Origin: Bacillota bacterium
Lineage (GTDB): Bacteria; Bacillota; Clostridia; Oscillospirales; Ruminococcaceae
Direction: 5' to 3'
Length of the DNA stretch: 64,000 nucleotides
Assembly (NCBI GenBank): GCA_023458875.1
Contig: JAEWXO010000097.1
Location: 1 to 64,000, forward strand
A program made the position numbers and the translations under genes. This document shows, piece after piece, positions 1 to 8,439 of the stretch. The notes beneath the pieces are model-generated. The model did no database searches. It was not told where the DNA came from and saw only the letters and a program-made list of their open reading frames with translations. Numbering within the stretch: the stretch's first letter is position 1; the number at the start of each line of letters is the position of its first letter.

Positions 1-2843
1 TACATCTGGAGCAATGTAAGGATGTCGCCTGCATTTTCCTTCTTGTATTCCTTAACTGTTGTGTTTGCCTTCTGTGGTGATCTCTTATATCCTTCTGAAT
101 CAGGATCGCCCGGCTTCCAGTCAACAAGTTCAAAATATCTTGTATCAATATCAAGCCATGCAACAAGACATGAATATCCGAATTTATCATTGTCTGTAAC
201 TTTAACCTGGAATGTAAATTCTTCGCCTGCCTTAGCCTTTATAAGCTTATCAACTGATACTGTCGGTCCGTTCTGGTTACCCTCTATATCAGGTCTTCCG
301 CTTGAAGGATTTTCAGGTGTAATATCTCCGGTTGATGGTGTTGTTACTTTTGAAGTAGCTGTTGTTGTCTGGCTTTCCTTTGTAGTTTCAGCAACGTCAC
401 CTATTATAAGTTTACCTGCTACACATACAAGCTTGCTTGGATCTACAATCTTCTGTCCGTCATCACCAAGACTTGAAGCATTAAGATTTGTCAGAACTAC
501 ATCATATACTCCGGCTTTTGTACCAGCAGGGATAACAATATCAATTTCTGCAAATTCTCCATCACCTGTTGGAATATTACGTCCGTTGCTGCTCAGGAAC
601 TGCATTCCGTTATTTGACTTGGATGCTGTCCATGTTCCGTCAAAGTCACTTGCGTAGAATGAAGATTTAAATCCTTCTGTTCCATTACCTACTGTAAAGT
701 CACCCTGGAATGAACTGATACCGAATGTGTTATTTTCAATGTTAAGCTTAATTGTAGCTGTTGTTGCACCTTCTGCAACCTTTACATCCTGGAATACAAA
801 TCTCATTGCATCCTTGTTTATATTAGAAGTTGTTGTGTTTCCTGTAGTTGTCTTTGTAGTTGTAACCTTTGTGACGTCTGAACCGCCTGTTACTGTAATT
901 GTTCCTGCTACACATGCAAGCTTGCTTGCACTTACAATCTTCTGTCCGTCATCACCAAGTGAAGATGCAGAAAGTGATGTAAATAATATTTCATATGTGC
1001 CGTTTGGTGTATTTGCAGGAACTGTAACGTCGATTTCTGCAATGTTTCCGTTACCTGTATTGATATTGCGTCCGTTGCTTGTCAGGAACTGAATTCCGTT
1101 ATTTGACTTGGATGCTGTCCATGTTCCGTCAAAGTCACCTGCATAGAATGTAGTCTTGAATCCTTCTGTTCCGTCACCTATTAATAGATCGCCCTGGAAT
1201 GAACTGATTCCGAATGTGTTGTTCTTAACGTCTAACATTACTGTGCCGGTCTGTCCTGCTTTGATTGTAGCATCGCCAAATACAAATTGCATCGCATCGC
1301 TGTCTGGCTTAACAGTTGTTCCTGTAGTTGTTTTTGTAGTTGTAACCTTTGTGACATCTGAACCGCCTGTTACTGTAATTGTTCCTGCTACACATGTAAG
1401 CTTGCTTGAATCTACAATCGCCTGTCCGTCAGCACCAAGTGAAGATGCAGAAAGTGATGTAAATAATATTTCATATGTGCCGTTTGGTGTATTTGCAGGA
1501 ACCACCACGTCGATTTCAGCAATGTTTCCGTCACCTGTTTTGATATTACGTCCGTTGCTTGTCAAGAACTGGATTCCGCTGTTTGACTTCGATGCTGTCC
1601 ATGTACCGTCAAAATCACCTGCATAGAATGTTGTCTTGAATCCTTCTGTTCCGTCACCTATTAAAAGATCGCCCTGGAATGAACTGATTCCGAATGTGTT
1701 GTTCTTAAGGTCTAACATTACTGTACCGGTCTGTCCTGCTTTGATTGTAGCATCACTGAATACGAACTGCATTGCATCCGCATCCGGTATAGTTGAACCG
1801 CCCTTTACGGTAATAGTTCCCTTCTGGCCTGTACCTGCTACAACAGTTTCAGACTTTGTAGCTGCTTCTGTTGATGAAATGCTGATAGGATATGCACCGC
1901 TTGCTGTTGCAGCTGCCTTGAATTCAAGATTGATTGCAGTACCTGTAGCTTTTGAATCAGCGTATGGATTTGCTACTGCTACTAATTTCTTTCCGTCTTC
2001 TGAGGCTTCAATATCCCACTTACCATCAGCTGACTTTGCTGAAACAAACTTCAGAGCTGATGTGTTGTATGAAAGATCAACTGTAAATCCTGCAACTCCA
2101 GGGTTTCCAATAATATCAAGTGATGTTTTAACTGTTTCTCCGGCATTGCACTGTGCATCCTTGATTGCTACTGCAAATCCGTCTGTTGAAGGATTCTGTG
2201 TAGTAGTTTTTGTTGTTTGTGTAGTAGTTCTTGTTGTTTCAGTAGTAGTAGAACCGCCTGCTACTTTAACCATACCGTCAATGTATGTCGGTGTCGGTAC
2301 AGCTACAACCTTATCATCGCCTACACGGTTCTGCATTGCATTTCCGTCTGCTTCTTCGTCAAAACCGATTGTATAGTTTCCTGCCGGTACGTCATCCTTT
2401 ACTCTGAGTGTTACTGTAGCATATACATTATCACCTTTGAAATTCTGTGCACTCTGGTCAAAATACATCTGTAACAAAGTTACTGTGTTTTTTGAGCCAG
2501 GCTTTATATACTCTTTGTTTGTGGTATTGGCTTTCTGAGGAGATCTCTTGTATGTACTTGAAGTAGGATCACCCGGTTGCCAGTCAACAACTTCAAAATA
2601 TCTTGTATCAATATCAAGCCATGCAACCAGACATGAATATCCATCCGCGTTGTCTGTAACGTCTACTGTAAATGTGAACTCTTCACCTGGATTTGCTACT
2701 AAGTTTTTGGAAATTGATACAGTAGCCCCGGCTTCTGCTGCTTGTACTACTGAAGACTGATAAAACGGCAAATTACCAACAGTACCTGCCATCATAGCTA
2801 CAGCTAATGTACTAGCGACTATTTTCTTTAACTTTCTTGACAC
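1..2843 (-). CDS. Scaffoldin-like multi-cohesin surface protein (3' end beyond window)
   Basis: Partial secreted protein of which about 947 residues are visible. I chose the GTG at 2843 because GGAGGG lies 9 nt upstream and a signal peptide follows (basic start, hydrophobic core, likely cleavage near residue 36 at VQA-AEA). Modules in order: cohesin-like domain (about 39-196), Thr-rich linker (197-220), second cohesin-like domain (221-348), three near-identical modules beginning near residues 356, 516 and 678, another Thr/Ser linker, then from about 856 a domain closely matching the first one (shared CLVAWLDIDTRYFE), running off the edge. Cohesins bind dockerins of secreted polysaccharidases to build cellulosomes or amylosomes. 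The beta-strand pattern and closing GTITV/GMVKV strands fit cohesins, but for the three repeated modules this is less certain. The C-terminus, where a dockerin, cell-wall signal or TM anchor would show, is not visible. It is monocistronic as far as seen. Confidence 0.75.
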   Translation of the reverse strand, partial: MSRKLKKIVASTLAVAMMAGTVGNLPFYQSSVVQAAEAGATVSISKNLVANPGEEFTFTVDVTDNADGYSCLVAWLDIDTRYFEVVDWQPGDPTSSTYKRSPQKANTTNKEYIKPGSKNTVTLLQMYFDQSAQNFKGDNVYATVTLRVKDDVPAGNYTIGFDEEADGNAMQNRVGDDKVVAVPTPTYIDGMVKVAGGSTTTETTRTTTQTTKTTTQNPSTDGFAVAIKDAQCNAGETVKTSLDIIGNPGVAGFTVDLSYNTSALKFVSAKSADGKWDIEASEDGKKLVAVANPYADSKATGTAINLEFKAAATASGAYPISISSTEAATKSETVVAGTGQKGTITVKGGSTIPDADAMQFVFSDATIKAGQTGTVMLDLKNNTFGISSFQGDLLIGDGTEGFKTTFYAGDFDGTWTASKSNSGIQFLTSNGRNIKTGDGNIAEIDVVVPANTPNGTYEILFTSLSASSLGADGQAIVDSSKLTCVAGTITVTGGSDVTKVTTTKTTTGTTVKPDSDAMQFVFGDATIKAGQTGTVMLDVKNNTFGISSFQGDLLIGDGTEGFKTTFYAGDFDGTWTASKSNNGIQFLTSNGRNINTGNGNIAEIDVTVPANTPNGTYEILFTSLSASSLGDDGQKIVSASKLACVAGTITVTGGSDVTKVTTTKTTTGNTTTSNINKDAMRFVFQDVKVAEGATTATIKLNIENNTFGISSFQGDFTVGNGTEGFKSSFYASDFDGTWTASKSNNGMQFLSSNGRNIPTGDGEFAEIDIVIPAGTKAGVYDVVLTNLNASSLGDDGQKIVDPSKLVCVAGKLIIGDVAETTKESQTTTATSKVTTPSTGDITPENPSSGRPDIEGNQNGPTVSVDKLIKAKAGEEFTFQVKVTDNDKFGYSCLVAWLDIDTRYFELVDWKPGDPDSEGYKRSPQKANTTVKEYKKENAGDILTLLQM
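330..1780 (-). repeat. Three tandem ~480-bp coding repeats in the scaffoldin
   Basis: Three in-frame copies start near 1778, 1298 and 812 on the minus strand. Copies one and two are exactly 480 bp apart and nearly identical at the DNA level, including silent positions. The third is about 486 bp further and more diverged. Each encodes a module with the motifs NNTFGISSFQGD, DFDGTWTASKSN and SLSASSLG, followed by a Thr-rich linker. High DNA identity implies recent duplication or gene conversion. Confidence 0.9.
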
Positions 2844-2894
2844 TTCTTAACACCCTCCATTAATTTTTTTTCAAACCCTGACATATAAAAGTGA

Positions 2895-3020
2895 TAGACC
2901 TGACGGGACTTTCAAGCGGCTACATGCTGCAGCTATATATTTTGCCCGTCATGTATATTTCCGGTTTTACTGCGGCATGGGACGTTTAATCTGATGTCTT
3001 TGACAGCATCATGCCTTAAC
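2895..3020 (-). ncRNA. Structured 5' leader upstream of the scaffoldin (class unassigned)
   Basis: Read on the minus strand, two helices lie in the leader 58-170 nt upstream of the GTG. Helix one pairs 3015-3010 (GGCATG) with 2979-2974 (CATGCC), and encloses a small GTC/GAC hairpin. Helix two pairs 2951-2945 (TGACGGG) with 2907-2901 (CCCGTCA), and encloses a five-pair hairpin (2933-2929 with 2923-2919) containing a G-U pair that forms only in minus-strand RNA. This looks like a cis-regulatory RNA, but it matches no riboswitch consensus I could recall, including c-di-GMP-I, SAM, cobalamin and ZTP. No U-run follows helix two, so an intrinsic terminator is unlikely. Confidence 0.45.
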
Positions 3021-3757
3021 TTTCCAAGCCAATCATCAACGTAAAATCGGCACTTTTATTCATTTTACATTTTAAAGTTTACGGCATTATCAGATTATGT
3101 AATTCAGTTACCAGTATAACCTTGCACTATTGTCAGTTTTTGAATCATGTTTTAATACATCGTTAAATGACTTAAACACTCTGCGATTTGTTTTACGATG
3201 TTTCTTTGATTTGTCAAGTAAAAAACTCAACAAAAACTTAAAGAATAAGCTTAATATTATTATACATCATGCTAACTTAAAAGTATAGTATATTTTATAA
3301 ATATTCTCACAAAAAGTTGCACAATAAATACAGCAAAGGTTTTGATAATTGGCATAAATATTGTATTAATTAAAGCAACCAAGCGTTACATGAGCCCTTT
3401 TTCGTGTTTTCAAAACTACATTTTACAGTTCAGGTAACGAATAAAAATGCTTTTTTATCCCAATCATGCATCTAAGATCTGCTGTATTTTTTTTAATAAT
3501 ATTTGTTGCTAACGAAAACAATATTGATAATTACAATATCATTATGTTTTATTATATCATACTCATTTATTAAAATCAAGATTTCTATACAAAATCTTCA
3601 ATAAGATTATGAATATGAATTAATATTTGTATCACTTTACTATATATGTTGACATTTTATTAGTAATAATAATGAAACTTTTTCTTGACATCATTTTTAT
3701 ATAAATATGTTAGTTTATTGTATTTTATAACCTGCCTTATTAAGCCTGATTTTTAAG
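3021..3757. other. AT-rich intergenic region between scaffoldin and pyrE
   Basis: A long, very AT-rich, divergently flanked stretch with no credible ORF on either strand. It must hold the scaffoldin promoter on the minus strand, but I could not single out one hexamer pair with confidence. Two TTGACA-like hexamers (near 3649 and 3684, plus strand) lack good -10 partners. Confidence 0.5.
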
Positions 3758-3786
3758 TTGATAATAACTAAATTATATGCTATAAT
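3758..3786 (+). promoter_or_regulatory. Sigma-A-type promoter of pyrE
   Basis: TTGATA at 3758-3763, a 17-bp spacer, then TATAAT at 3781-3786 with an extended TG-n upstream of the -10. It lies about 50 bp before the pyrE start, leaving a short leader with no room for an attenuator. Confidence 0.75.
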
Positions 3787-3836
3787 TTATCTATGCTGAT
3801 TATTTATTTTTAATAAAACTGGAGGATATCTGTATA

Positions 3837-4487
3837 ATGAATTACAAAGAAAATTTTATCCGCTTTATGACTGAGTGCGGGGTTCTTACATTCGGAGATT
3901 TTACATTAAAAAGTGGAAGAAAGGCTCCGTATTTTGTAAACACCGGAAACTATAAGACCGGTATGCAGCTTGCAAAGCTCGGCGAATTCTATGCAGAATG
4001 CATAAAGGAAAATAATATTCAGGCCGATACATTATTCGGACCTGCATACAAGGGAATTCCCCTGGCTGTATCATGCAGTGTTGCACTGTTCAACAAATAT
4101 CAGATAGATGTAAACTACTGTTTTGACCGTAAAGAAGCAAAGGATCACGGTGAGGGCGGAGTAATTGTCGGCAAACAGCTTACAGACGGAGAAAAGGTTG
4201 TTATTATTGAGGATGTTATAACTGCCGGAACTGCAATAAGACAGGTTATCCCTGTTCTCAGACAGAATGCAGACGTAGATATAACTGCTATGGTTATTTC
4301 CGTAGACAGAATGGAAAAAGGCCAGGGAGAGCTTTCAGCCGTTGAGGAAGTAAAAAAAGAATTCAATATAAATGTATATCCTATAGTAACAATAAACGAT
4401 ATTATTGATGCAATCAGAAACGGTGTAATAGAAGGCAGAGAATATCTTGACAAAATGCTTGAATACCGCAGCACATACGGAGTCTGA
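3837..4487 (+). CDS. pyrE: Orotate phosphoribosyltransferase
   Basis: Converts orotate and PRPP to orotidine 5'-phosphate, the fifth step of de novo pyrimidine synthesis, in the cytoplasm. The 216-residue product is of normal length. It carries the PRPP-binding signature VVIIEDVITAGTA (121-133) and the flexible catalytic loop FDRKEAKDHGEGG (97-109). GGAGG precedes the ATG by a normal distance. It stands alone between its own promoter and a strong terminator, apart from other pyr genes. pyrB begins at the far right end of the window, so pyrimidine genes are scattered here. Confidence 0.95.
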   Translation: MNYKENFIRFMTECGVLTFGDFTLKSGRKAPYFVNTGNYKTGMQLAKLGEFYAECIKENNIQADTLFGPAYKGIPLAVSCSVALFNKYQIDVNYCFDRKEAKDHGEGGVIVGKQLTDGEKVVIIEDVITAGTAIRQVIPVLRQNADVDITAMVISVDRMEKGQGELSAVEEVKKEFNINVYPIVTINDIIDAIRNGVIEGREYLDKMLEYRSTYGV

Positions 4488-4501
4488 TTTTTCAAAAACA
4501 T

Positions 4502-4543
4502 TATCGCCGGAAGATGTCTTTTCATTTTCCGGCGATATTTTTT
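4502..4543 (+). terminator. Rho-independent terminator of pyrE
   Basis: Nine-pair GC-rich stem (TATCGCCGG at 4502-4510 with CCGGCGATA at 4529-4537) followed by a run of T. It reaches the stop codon of the convergent ABC permease gene. Confidence 0.9.
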
Positions 4544-5346
4544 TATGAGCCTGTTCCGTTGTATGAGGTTGCGCCCTTCATCCATACCTTATAGCTTATG
4601 TAAAAGAAAATACATCCGATAAGCGGCGAAAGCCATGAAAGCAGCGGAACATTATCAGGTCTCAGAATAACAAGGCCCGGATAATACGCTATAAACCCAA
4701 TAGGAATGATAAAAGTAAAAATAAATCTGAAAACAGGGCTGAATATTGAAACCGGATATTTTGCATATTCTCTGAATCTGGACGACATAACCATAATGTA
4801 TCCCGAATTTATTATTTTGAAGCATGTCGATGCGGCCAGATTCATAATAGAAATCATAAACAGTGATGCTGTAATCAGAAAAAATACTGTTTTTAAAATT
4901 ACAAGAGGAGTTGTATGAATCCCTATTCTGTTCCATGAATATATAAGCGTACCGATTCCAAAGGCAAACTGACCAAGACCTTTTATGTCAAAAACCTCTG
5001 ACATATAGTAAAAGAAAAGATTTATAGGTCTGAAACAGTATTTTATAAAATCACCTGAGTAAACATACATTCTTAAATTCCAGTTGTTATCAAAAAGACA
5101 TTGTACGGGAGTCAGAGCAATTAACGAAAATCCGTATAAAAAAAGCATCTCATTATAATTCCACCCCATTATCGAAGGAAAATTTTTAAAAATTACCCAG
5201 AATGAAATAAAGCCTGCTATATTGGTAAATATCATTCCTATAGTGGATATTATAAAATCAGAACGATAGCTCATTTTACTTTTTAAATCCTGAGCTAATA
5301 TTTTTCCATAGATTTTTAAATAAAATCCTATAGTTTTCTTTTCCAT
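4543..5346 (-). CDS. ABC-2 type transporter permease (COG3694-like)
   Basis: Membrane subunit of a three-gene exporter. I chose the ATG at 5346 (267 aa) because GGAGG sits just before it and it lies 1 nt after the upstream stop. The in-frame ATG at 5358 lies upstream of that GGAGG, overlaps the preceding gene and has no ribosome-binding site of its own. About six hydrophobic helices are visible, including segments around TNIAGFISFWVIF and FIFTFIIPIGFIAYYPG. The order ATPase-permease-permease and the sequences resemble the COG4586/COG4587/COG3694 family. The substrate is unknown; relatives are loosely annotated as drug or polymer exporters. Confidence 0.85.
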   Translation of the reverse strand: MEKKTIGFYLKIYGKILAQDLKSKMSYRSDFIISTIGMIFTNIAGFISFWVIFKNFPSIMGWNYNEMLFLYGFSLIALTPVQCLFDNNWNLRMYVYSGDFIKYCFRPINLFFYYMSEVFDIKGLGQFAFGIGTLIYSWNRIGIHTTPLVILKTVFFLITASLFMISIMNLAASTCFKIINSGYIMVMSSRFREYAKYPVSIFSPVFRFIFTFIIPIGFIAYYPGLVILRPDNVPLLSWLSPLIGCIFFYISYKVWMKGATSYNGTGS

Positions 5347-5347
5347 G

Positions 5348-6151
5348 CTAACCTCCATTGATTGTAATTACTTTAAGTGACTTTTTCCAGAACAGACTGC
5401 TTATAAGAACAGCGGCAGCTGCCCATAAAGCCTGTATAAGTATCATTTTAAGTACTTCTCCGACAGGCATTTCACCCTTTGTAAGAATTGTAAGAGGAGC
5501 ATTATAAATAGACTGGAAGGGCAGATACAATACTATTGTTTTAAAAGGCTCAGGGAAAAATGTAATAGGAATAGTTGCACCCGAAAGAAGCAGAACTATT
5601 ACCTCCTTCATGATATTTATTCCCCATATTGATTCCGTATAAAGGCATACCGTACCTATAAAAAAGTCTATACTGAAATTTATTATTACAGCAAATACAA
5701 CAGAAATCAGGAAAAACAGAATATTTACTCCTAAATGAATTGCCCCGTCTGTAAGAAAATATACTACAATGAACGTAGGAATAAACGTCATTATAAATGT
5801 CATTATAACACTCCCGAAAGTCGCCCAGAACATAAAAGGCATATATTTCACAGGCTTTATAATATCAATAATTATTTTACCCGACTGAATATCACGTCCT
5901 ATCTGCCATACAAGATACATTTCAATAAAACCGAAAAGTGATGTTGCAAGAACAAGATATATAAGCGTATCGGAAAATTTCATTCCGTTTACCGACTCTG
6001 TCTCAACTGAAGCATATATTGCCTTCCAGAGATAGTATGCAATAATAATATAAACAAAGTTTCCTGCAATAATTACAAGTGATCCCAGACGAAACTGCAA
6101 GGCTTCAATAATTCCGGCACGTGTAAGGGTAAGATATTTTTTTATATTCAT
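5348..6151 (-). CDS. ABC-2 type transporter permease (COG4587-like)
   Basis: Second membrane subunit of the exporter, about 267 aa starting at the ATG at 6151 (AAGGTGGTG is 6-8 nt upstream and overlaps the end of the ATPase gene). A GTG at 6163 is in frame but lies inside the upstream gene. Multiple TM helices are evident, for example LGSLVIIAGNFVYIIIAYYLW and a C-terminal helix around IQALWAAAAVLISSLFW. The overlap upstream and 1-nt gap downstream indicate translational coupling in a tight operon. It probably forms a heterodimer with the downstream permease. Confidence 0.85.
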   Translation of the reverse strand: MNIKKYLTLTRAGIIEALQFRLGSLVIIAGNFVYIIIAYYLWKAIYASVETESVNGMKFSDTLIYLVLATSLFGFIEMYLVWQIGRDIQSGKIIIDIIKPVKYMPFMFWATFGSVIMTFIMTFIPTFIVVYFLTDGAIHLGVNILFFLISVVFAVIINFSIDFFIGTVCLYTESIWGINIMKEVIVLLLSGATIPITFFPEPFKTIVLYLPFQSIYNAPLTILTKGEMPVGEVLKMILIQALWAAAAVLISSLFWKKSLKVITINGG

Positions 6152-6152
6152 T

Positions 6153-7193
6153 TTAAACACCACCTTCGTAAATCTTCTTTATTACATCCTCTGTTGAGAT
6201 TTCCTCAAGCTTCATATCTTTTATGGTGCGTTTATTCTGAATAAAATTAAGAACATCCATAACTGCAAGCTTGTCCTCACTAACGAGAATACTTATCCAT
6301 TCGTTATCGACAGACACGGCAGGATTTTTATCACCCGGAAATTTTTCAGACAGCTCTGCTGAAATTTTCTGCGAAATTTCCTTCAGTGTTTTTTCATCAC
6401 GGTCAGGGCTTTCGTCAAGTATTATTTTCAGGGTCCTGTAGGAACCGAAAAATTTCTTGAGATGATCTATGTCATTATCATAGAGCATATTTCCCTTATC
6501 AATAATTACGACACGCTGGCAGAGTGCATCTACATCGCCCATATCATGAGTTGTAAGGATAACTGTCGTGTTTTTTTCACGGTTAAGTGCCCGGATAAGT
6601 ATCCTTATCTTGCTTTTCATTGAGACATCCAGACCTATAGTAGGTTCATCGAGGAAAACTACTTTCGGATTGTGCAGAAATGCCGCCAGAATATCGCTTA
6701 ATGTCCTCTGGCCAAGTGACATCTGACGTACAGGCTTGTGAAGAATCTCCTCAATATCAACAAGGGACCTGTAAAAATCCATCATTTTATTGTAATCAGA
6801 ATCCTCTATCTGATAAATATCCTTAAGAATCTTAAACGACTCTATAAGAGGAAGCGACCACCACAGCTGAGAACGCTGACCGAATACAACACCTATTTCC
6901 TGAGCGTTTTTTGTACGGTTTTTATACGGAACATTACCGTTTACAATTATATTTCCTGACGTCGGTTCAAGCACTCCGGTCATCATTTTTATTGTCGTTG
7001 ATTTTCCTGCACCGTTCGGTCCGAGATAACCGACTATCTCACCTTTGCCTATCTCTATGGATATATCGCTTACAGCGTTTACAATATTGTAATTTCTTGA
7101 AAACAGATCCTTTATACTCCCCGATAATCCTTCACGTCTGTTCAGTACCTTGAATTCTTTTGTTACGTTTTTCATTTCTATTATTTTATCCAT
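6153..7193 (-). CDS. ABC transporter ATP-binding protein (COG4586-like)
   Basis: Cytoplasmic ATPase driving the exporter, 346 aa. Walker A GPNGAGKST (58-66), Q-loop FGQRSQLWW (104-112), signature SLGQ (159-162, a common variant of SGGQ), Walker B VVFLDEP (178-184) and the switch histidine in TTHDMGD are all present. The last 100 residues form an extra domain after the ATPase core. First gene of the operon; GAGGG precedes the ATG. Whether it exports a drug, lipid or polysaccharide cannot be told from sequence. Confidence 0.9.
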   Translation of the reverse strand: MDKIIEMKNVTKEFKVLNRREGLSGSIKDLFSRNYNIVNAVSDISIEIGKGEIVGYLGPNGAGKSTTIKMMTGVLEPTSGNIIVNGNVPYKNRTKNAQEIGVVFGQRSQLWWSLPLIESFKILKDIYQIEDSDYNKMMDFYRSLVDIEEILHKPVRQMSLGQRTLSDILAAFLHNPKVVFLDEPTIGLDVSMKSKIRILIRALNREKNTTVILTTHDMGDVDALCQRVVIIDKGNMLYDNDIDHLKKFFGSYRTLKIILDESPDRDEKTLKEISQKISAELSEKFPGDKNPAVSVDNEWISILVSEDKLAVMDVLNFIQNKRTIKDMKLEEISTEDVIKKIYEGGV

Positions 7194-7258
7194 TATTTTA
7201 CCCTCTTTTATTTTTTTATTATTTTAACACATAATATCGAATGTTGCAATAAAAAATT

Positions 7259-7297
7259 TTGATATCAGCTTAACATAAAGCTGATATCAATTTTTTT
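7259..7297. terminator. Terminator hairpin downstream of the DHHW gene
   Basis: Perfect 13-pair stem (TTGATATCAGCTT at 7259-7271 with AAGCTGATATCAA at 7278-7290), T-rich on both sides. It overlaps the stop region of the minus-strand gene ending at 7296 and separates it from the ABC operon that continues on the same strand. Confidence 0.8.
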
Positions 7298-8426
7298 AAT
7301 ATGCAATTTTTTTAATATTTTCATCATCACAGAATGTTGTGGAATTATATAAAAACAGCACCTGTGAATAATCGCTTACATTTACACGTTCTTTATAATC
7401 CTTTACATATCTCATATCGAGAACAGTGATCTGATTGTAGTGCTGTGTAAGAAAAGGAATAAATGAATTTCCGTATGAATCCTTGAATATAAGTATTTTT
7501 TTGTCGCTTTCGAGATTAGTCTTTATAACTACTTCAGGCTGATTGACTCCGAGGTATGTTGAATACTTATCCTTACCTTTCAGATAATCTCTGAAATATA
7601 TATCATCATATTCCTTTTTCTCAATCCCGTTGTCTACAGTACATGACACGACTGTATCACCGTCATTATATGTATATATATCAATAGTATCAGACTGTAT
7701 TTTATCATACAGTGTTTTGGAATAAAATGTTCCTAAAAAATCGTTGCTTGCATGCTCAATATTATATTTACTGTATGCAATAAACGTAAATCCAAGCTTC
7801 TGAATAGCTACACTGTATGCATAATAAGCACCAAGTGCTGTCCAGTGATGATCTGTCCTGTAATAAATATAATCATCCTTCATTGCATAAAGCAGATCAT
7901 ATATATCTACCGCTGATACTTTTGTATCAAGGTTTTTATATATATAATTTATTATTTCATGCTGGTTAAGCTGCGGCGTATTTTCAGGAAGTGTTTCTGA
8001 GTATATTCCGGCAGATGTAGGCGCAACCATAACAAATACAGGAACATTGTTTGATAAGGCAAAATCATTTATTGCACTTACGGATTTATCAACTACTGAA
8101 TAATCAGGCTGTGGAATTTTCTCAAGCATGCGGCTGTCGGTTATATAGACATCATTGAGATTTGTTTTTCCAAGAATAAGCTCCATATCTATCTTTGATG
8201 ATATCCAGTTTATTCTTCCGGTAAAATGATCAGCTACATAGCTTTCAGACTGGCTCATAAATGACCTGTCAAACCAGTTTTCAAAAGAAAATGACGGTTT
8301 CCCCTGAAGAGTTCTGTTTTCCGTTTCAGAAAATGTTTTTTTCTTTGAGAAGGTTGTGATAAGCGGAAATATAATTATGATTATAAGGAACAGCAGAGTT
8401 GATATTCTTTTTTGTTTGTTTTTCAT
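7296..8426 (-). CDS. DHHW-motif membrane-anchored protein (AlgJ/AlgX-like O-acetylation partner)
   Basis: 376 aa with an N-terminal signal anchor (9-25) and an extracytoplasmic body. Motifs are NRTLQGKP (38-45), the diagnostic DHHW (192-195) and a downstream KDSYGNSF. DHHW proteins resemble AlgJ/AlgX, SGNH-like acetyltransferases that receive acyl groups exported by an MBOAT protein and attach them to surface polysaccharides. The MBOAT partner lies 13 bp upstream in the same operon. The polymer modified here is unknown. RBS: AGGGGAGG before the ATG. Confidence 0.85.
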   Translation of the reverse strand: MKNKQKRISTLLFLIIIIIFPLITTFSKKKTFSETENRTLQGKPSFSFENWFDRSFMSQSESYVADHFTGRINWISSKIDMELILGKTNLNDVYITDSRMLEKIPQPDYSVVDKSVSAINDFALSNNVPVFVMVAPTSAGIYSETLPENTPQLNQHEIINYIYKNLDTKVSAVDIYDLLYAMKDDYIYYRTDHHWTALGAYYAYSVAIQKLGFTFIAYSKYNIEHASNDFLGTFYSKTLYDKIQSDTIDIYTYNDGDTVVSCTVDNGIEKKEYDDIYFRDYLKGKDKYSTYLGVNQPEVVIKTNLESDKKILIFKDSYGNSFIPFLTQHYNQITVLDMRYVKDYKERVNVSDYSQVLFLYNSTTFCDDENIKKIAY

Positions 8427-8439
8427 TTTCTACCTCCCC

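Noticed and set aside
22..2474. Several plus-strand ORFs inside the scaffoldin gene
   Set aside because: They are antisense shadows of the Thr- and Ser-rich minus-strand frame, without RBS or family match, and repeat with the 480-bp period.
2895..3020. c-di-GMP-I riboswitch in the scaffoldin leader
   Set aside because: GGGCAAA and GTAGCCG fragments occur, but their order and the intervening helices do not fit the aptamer consensus.
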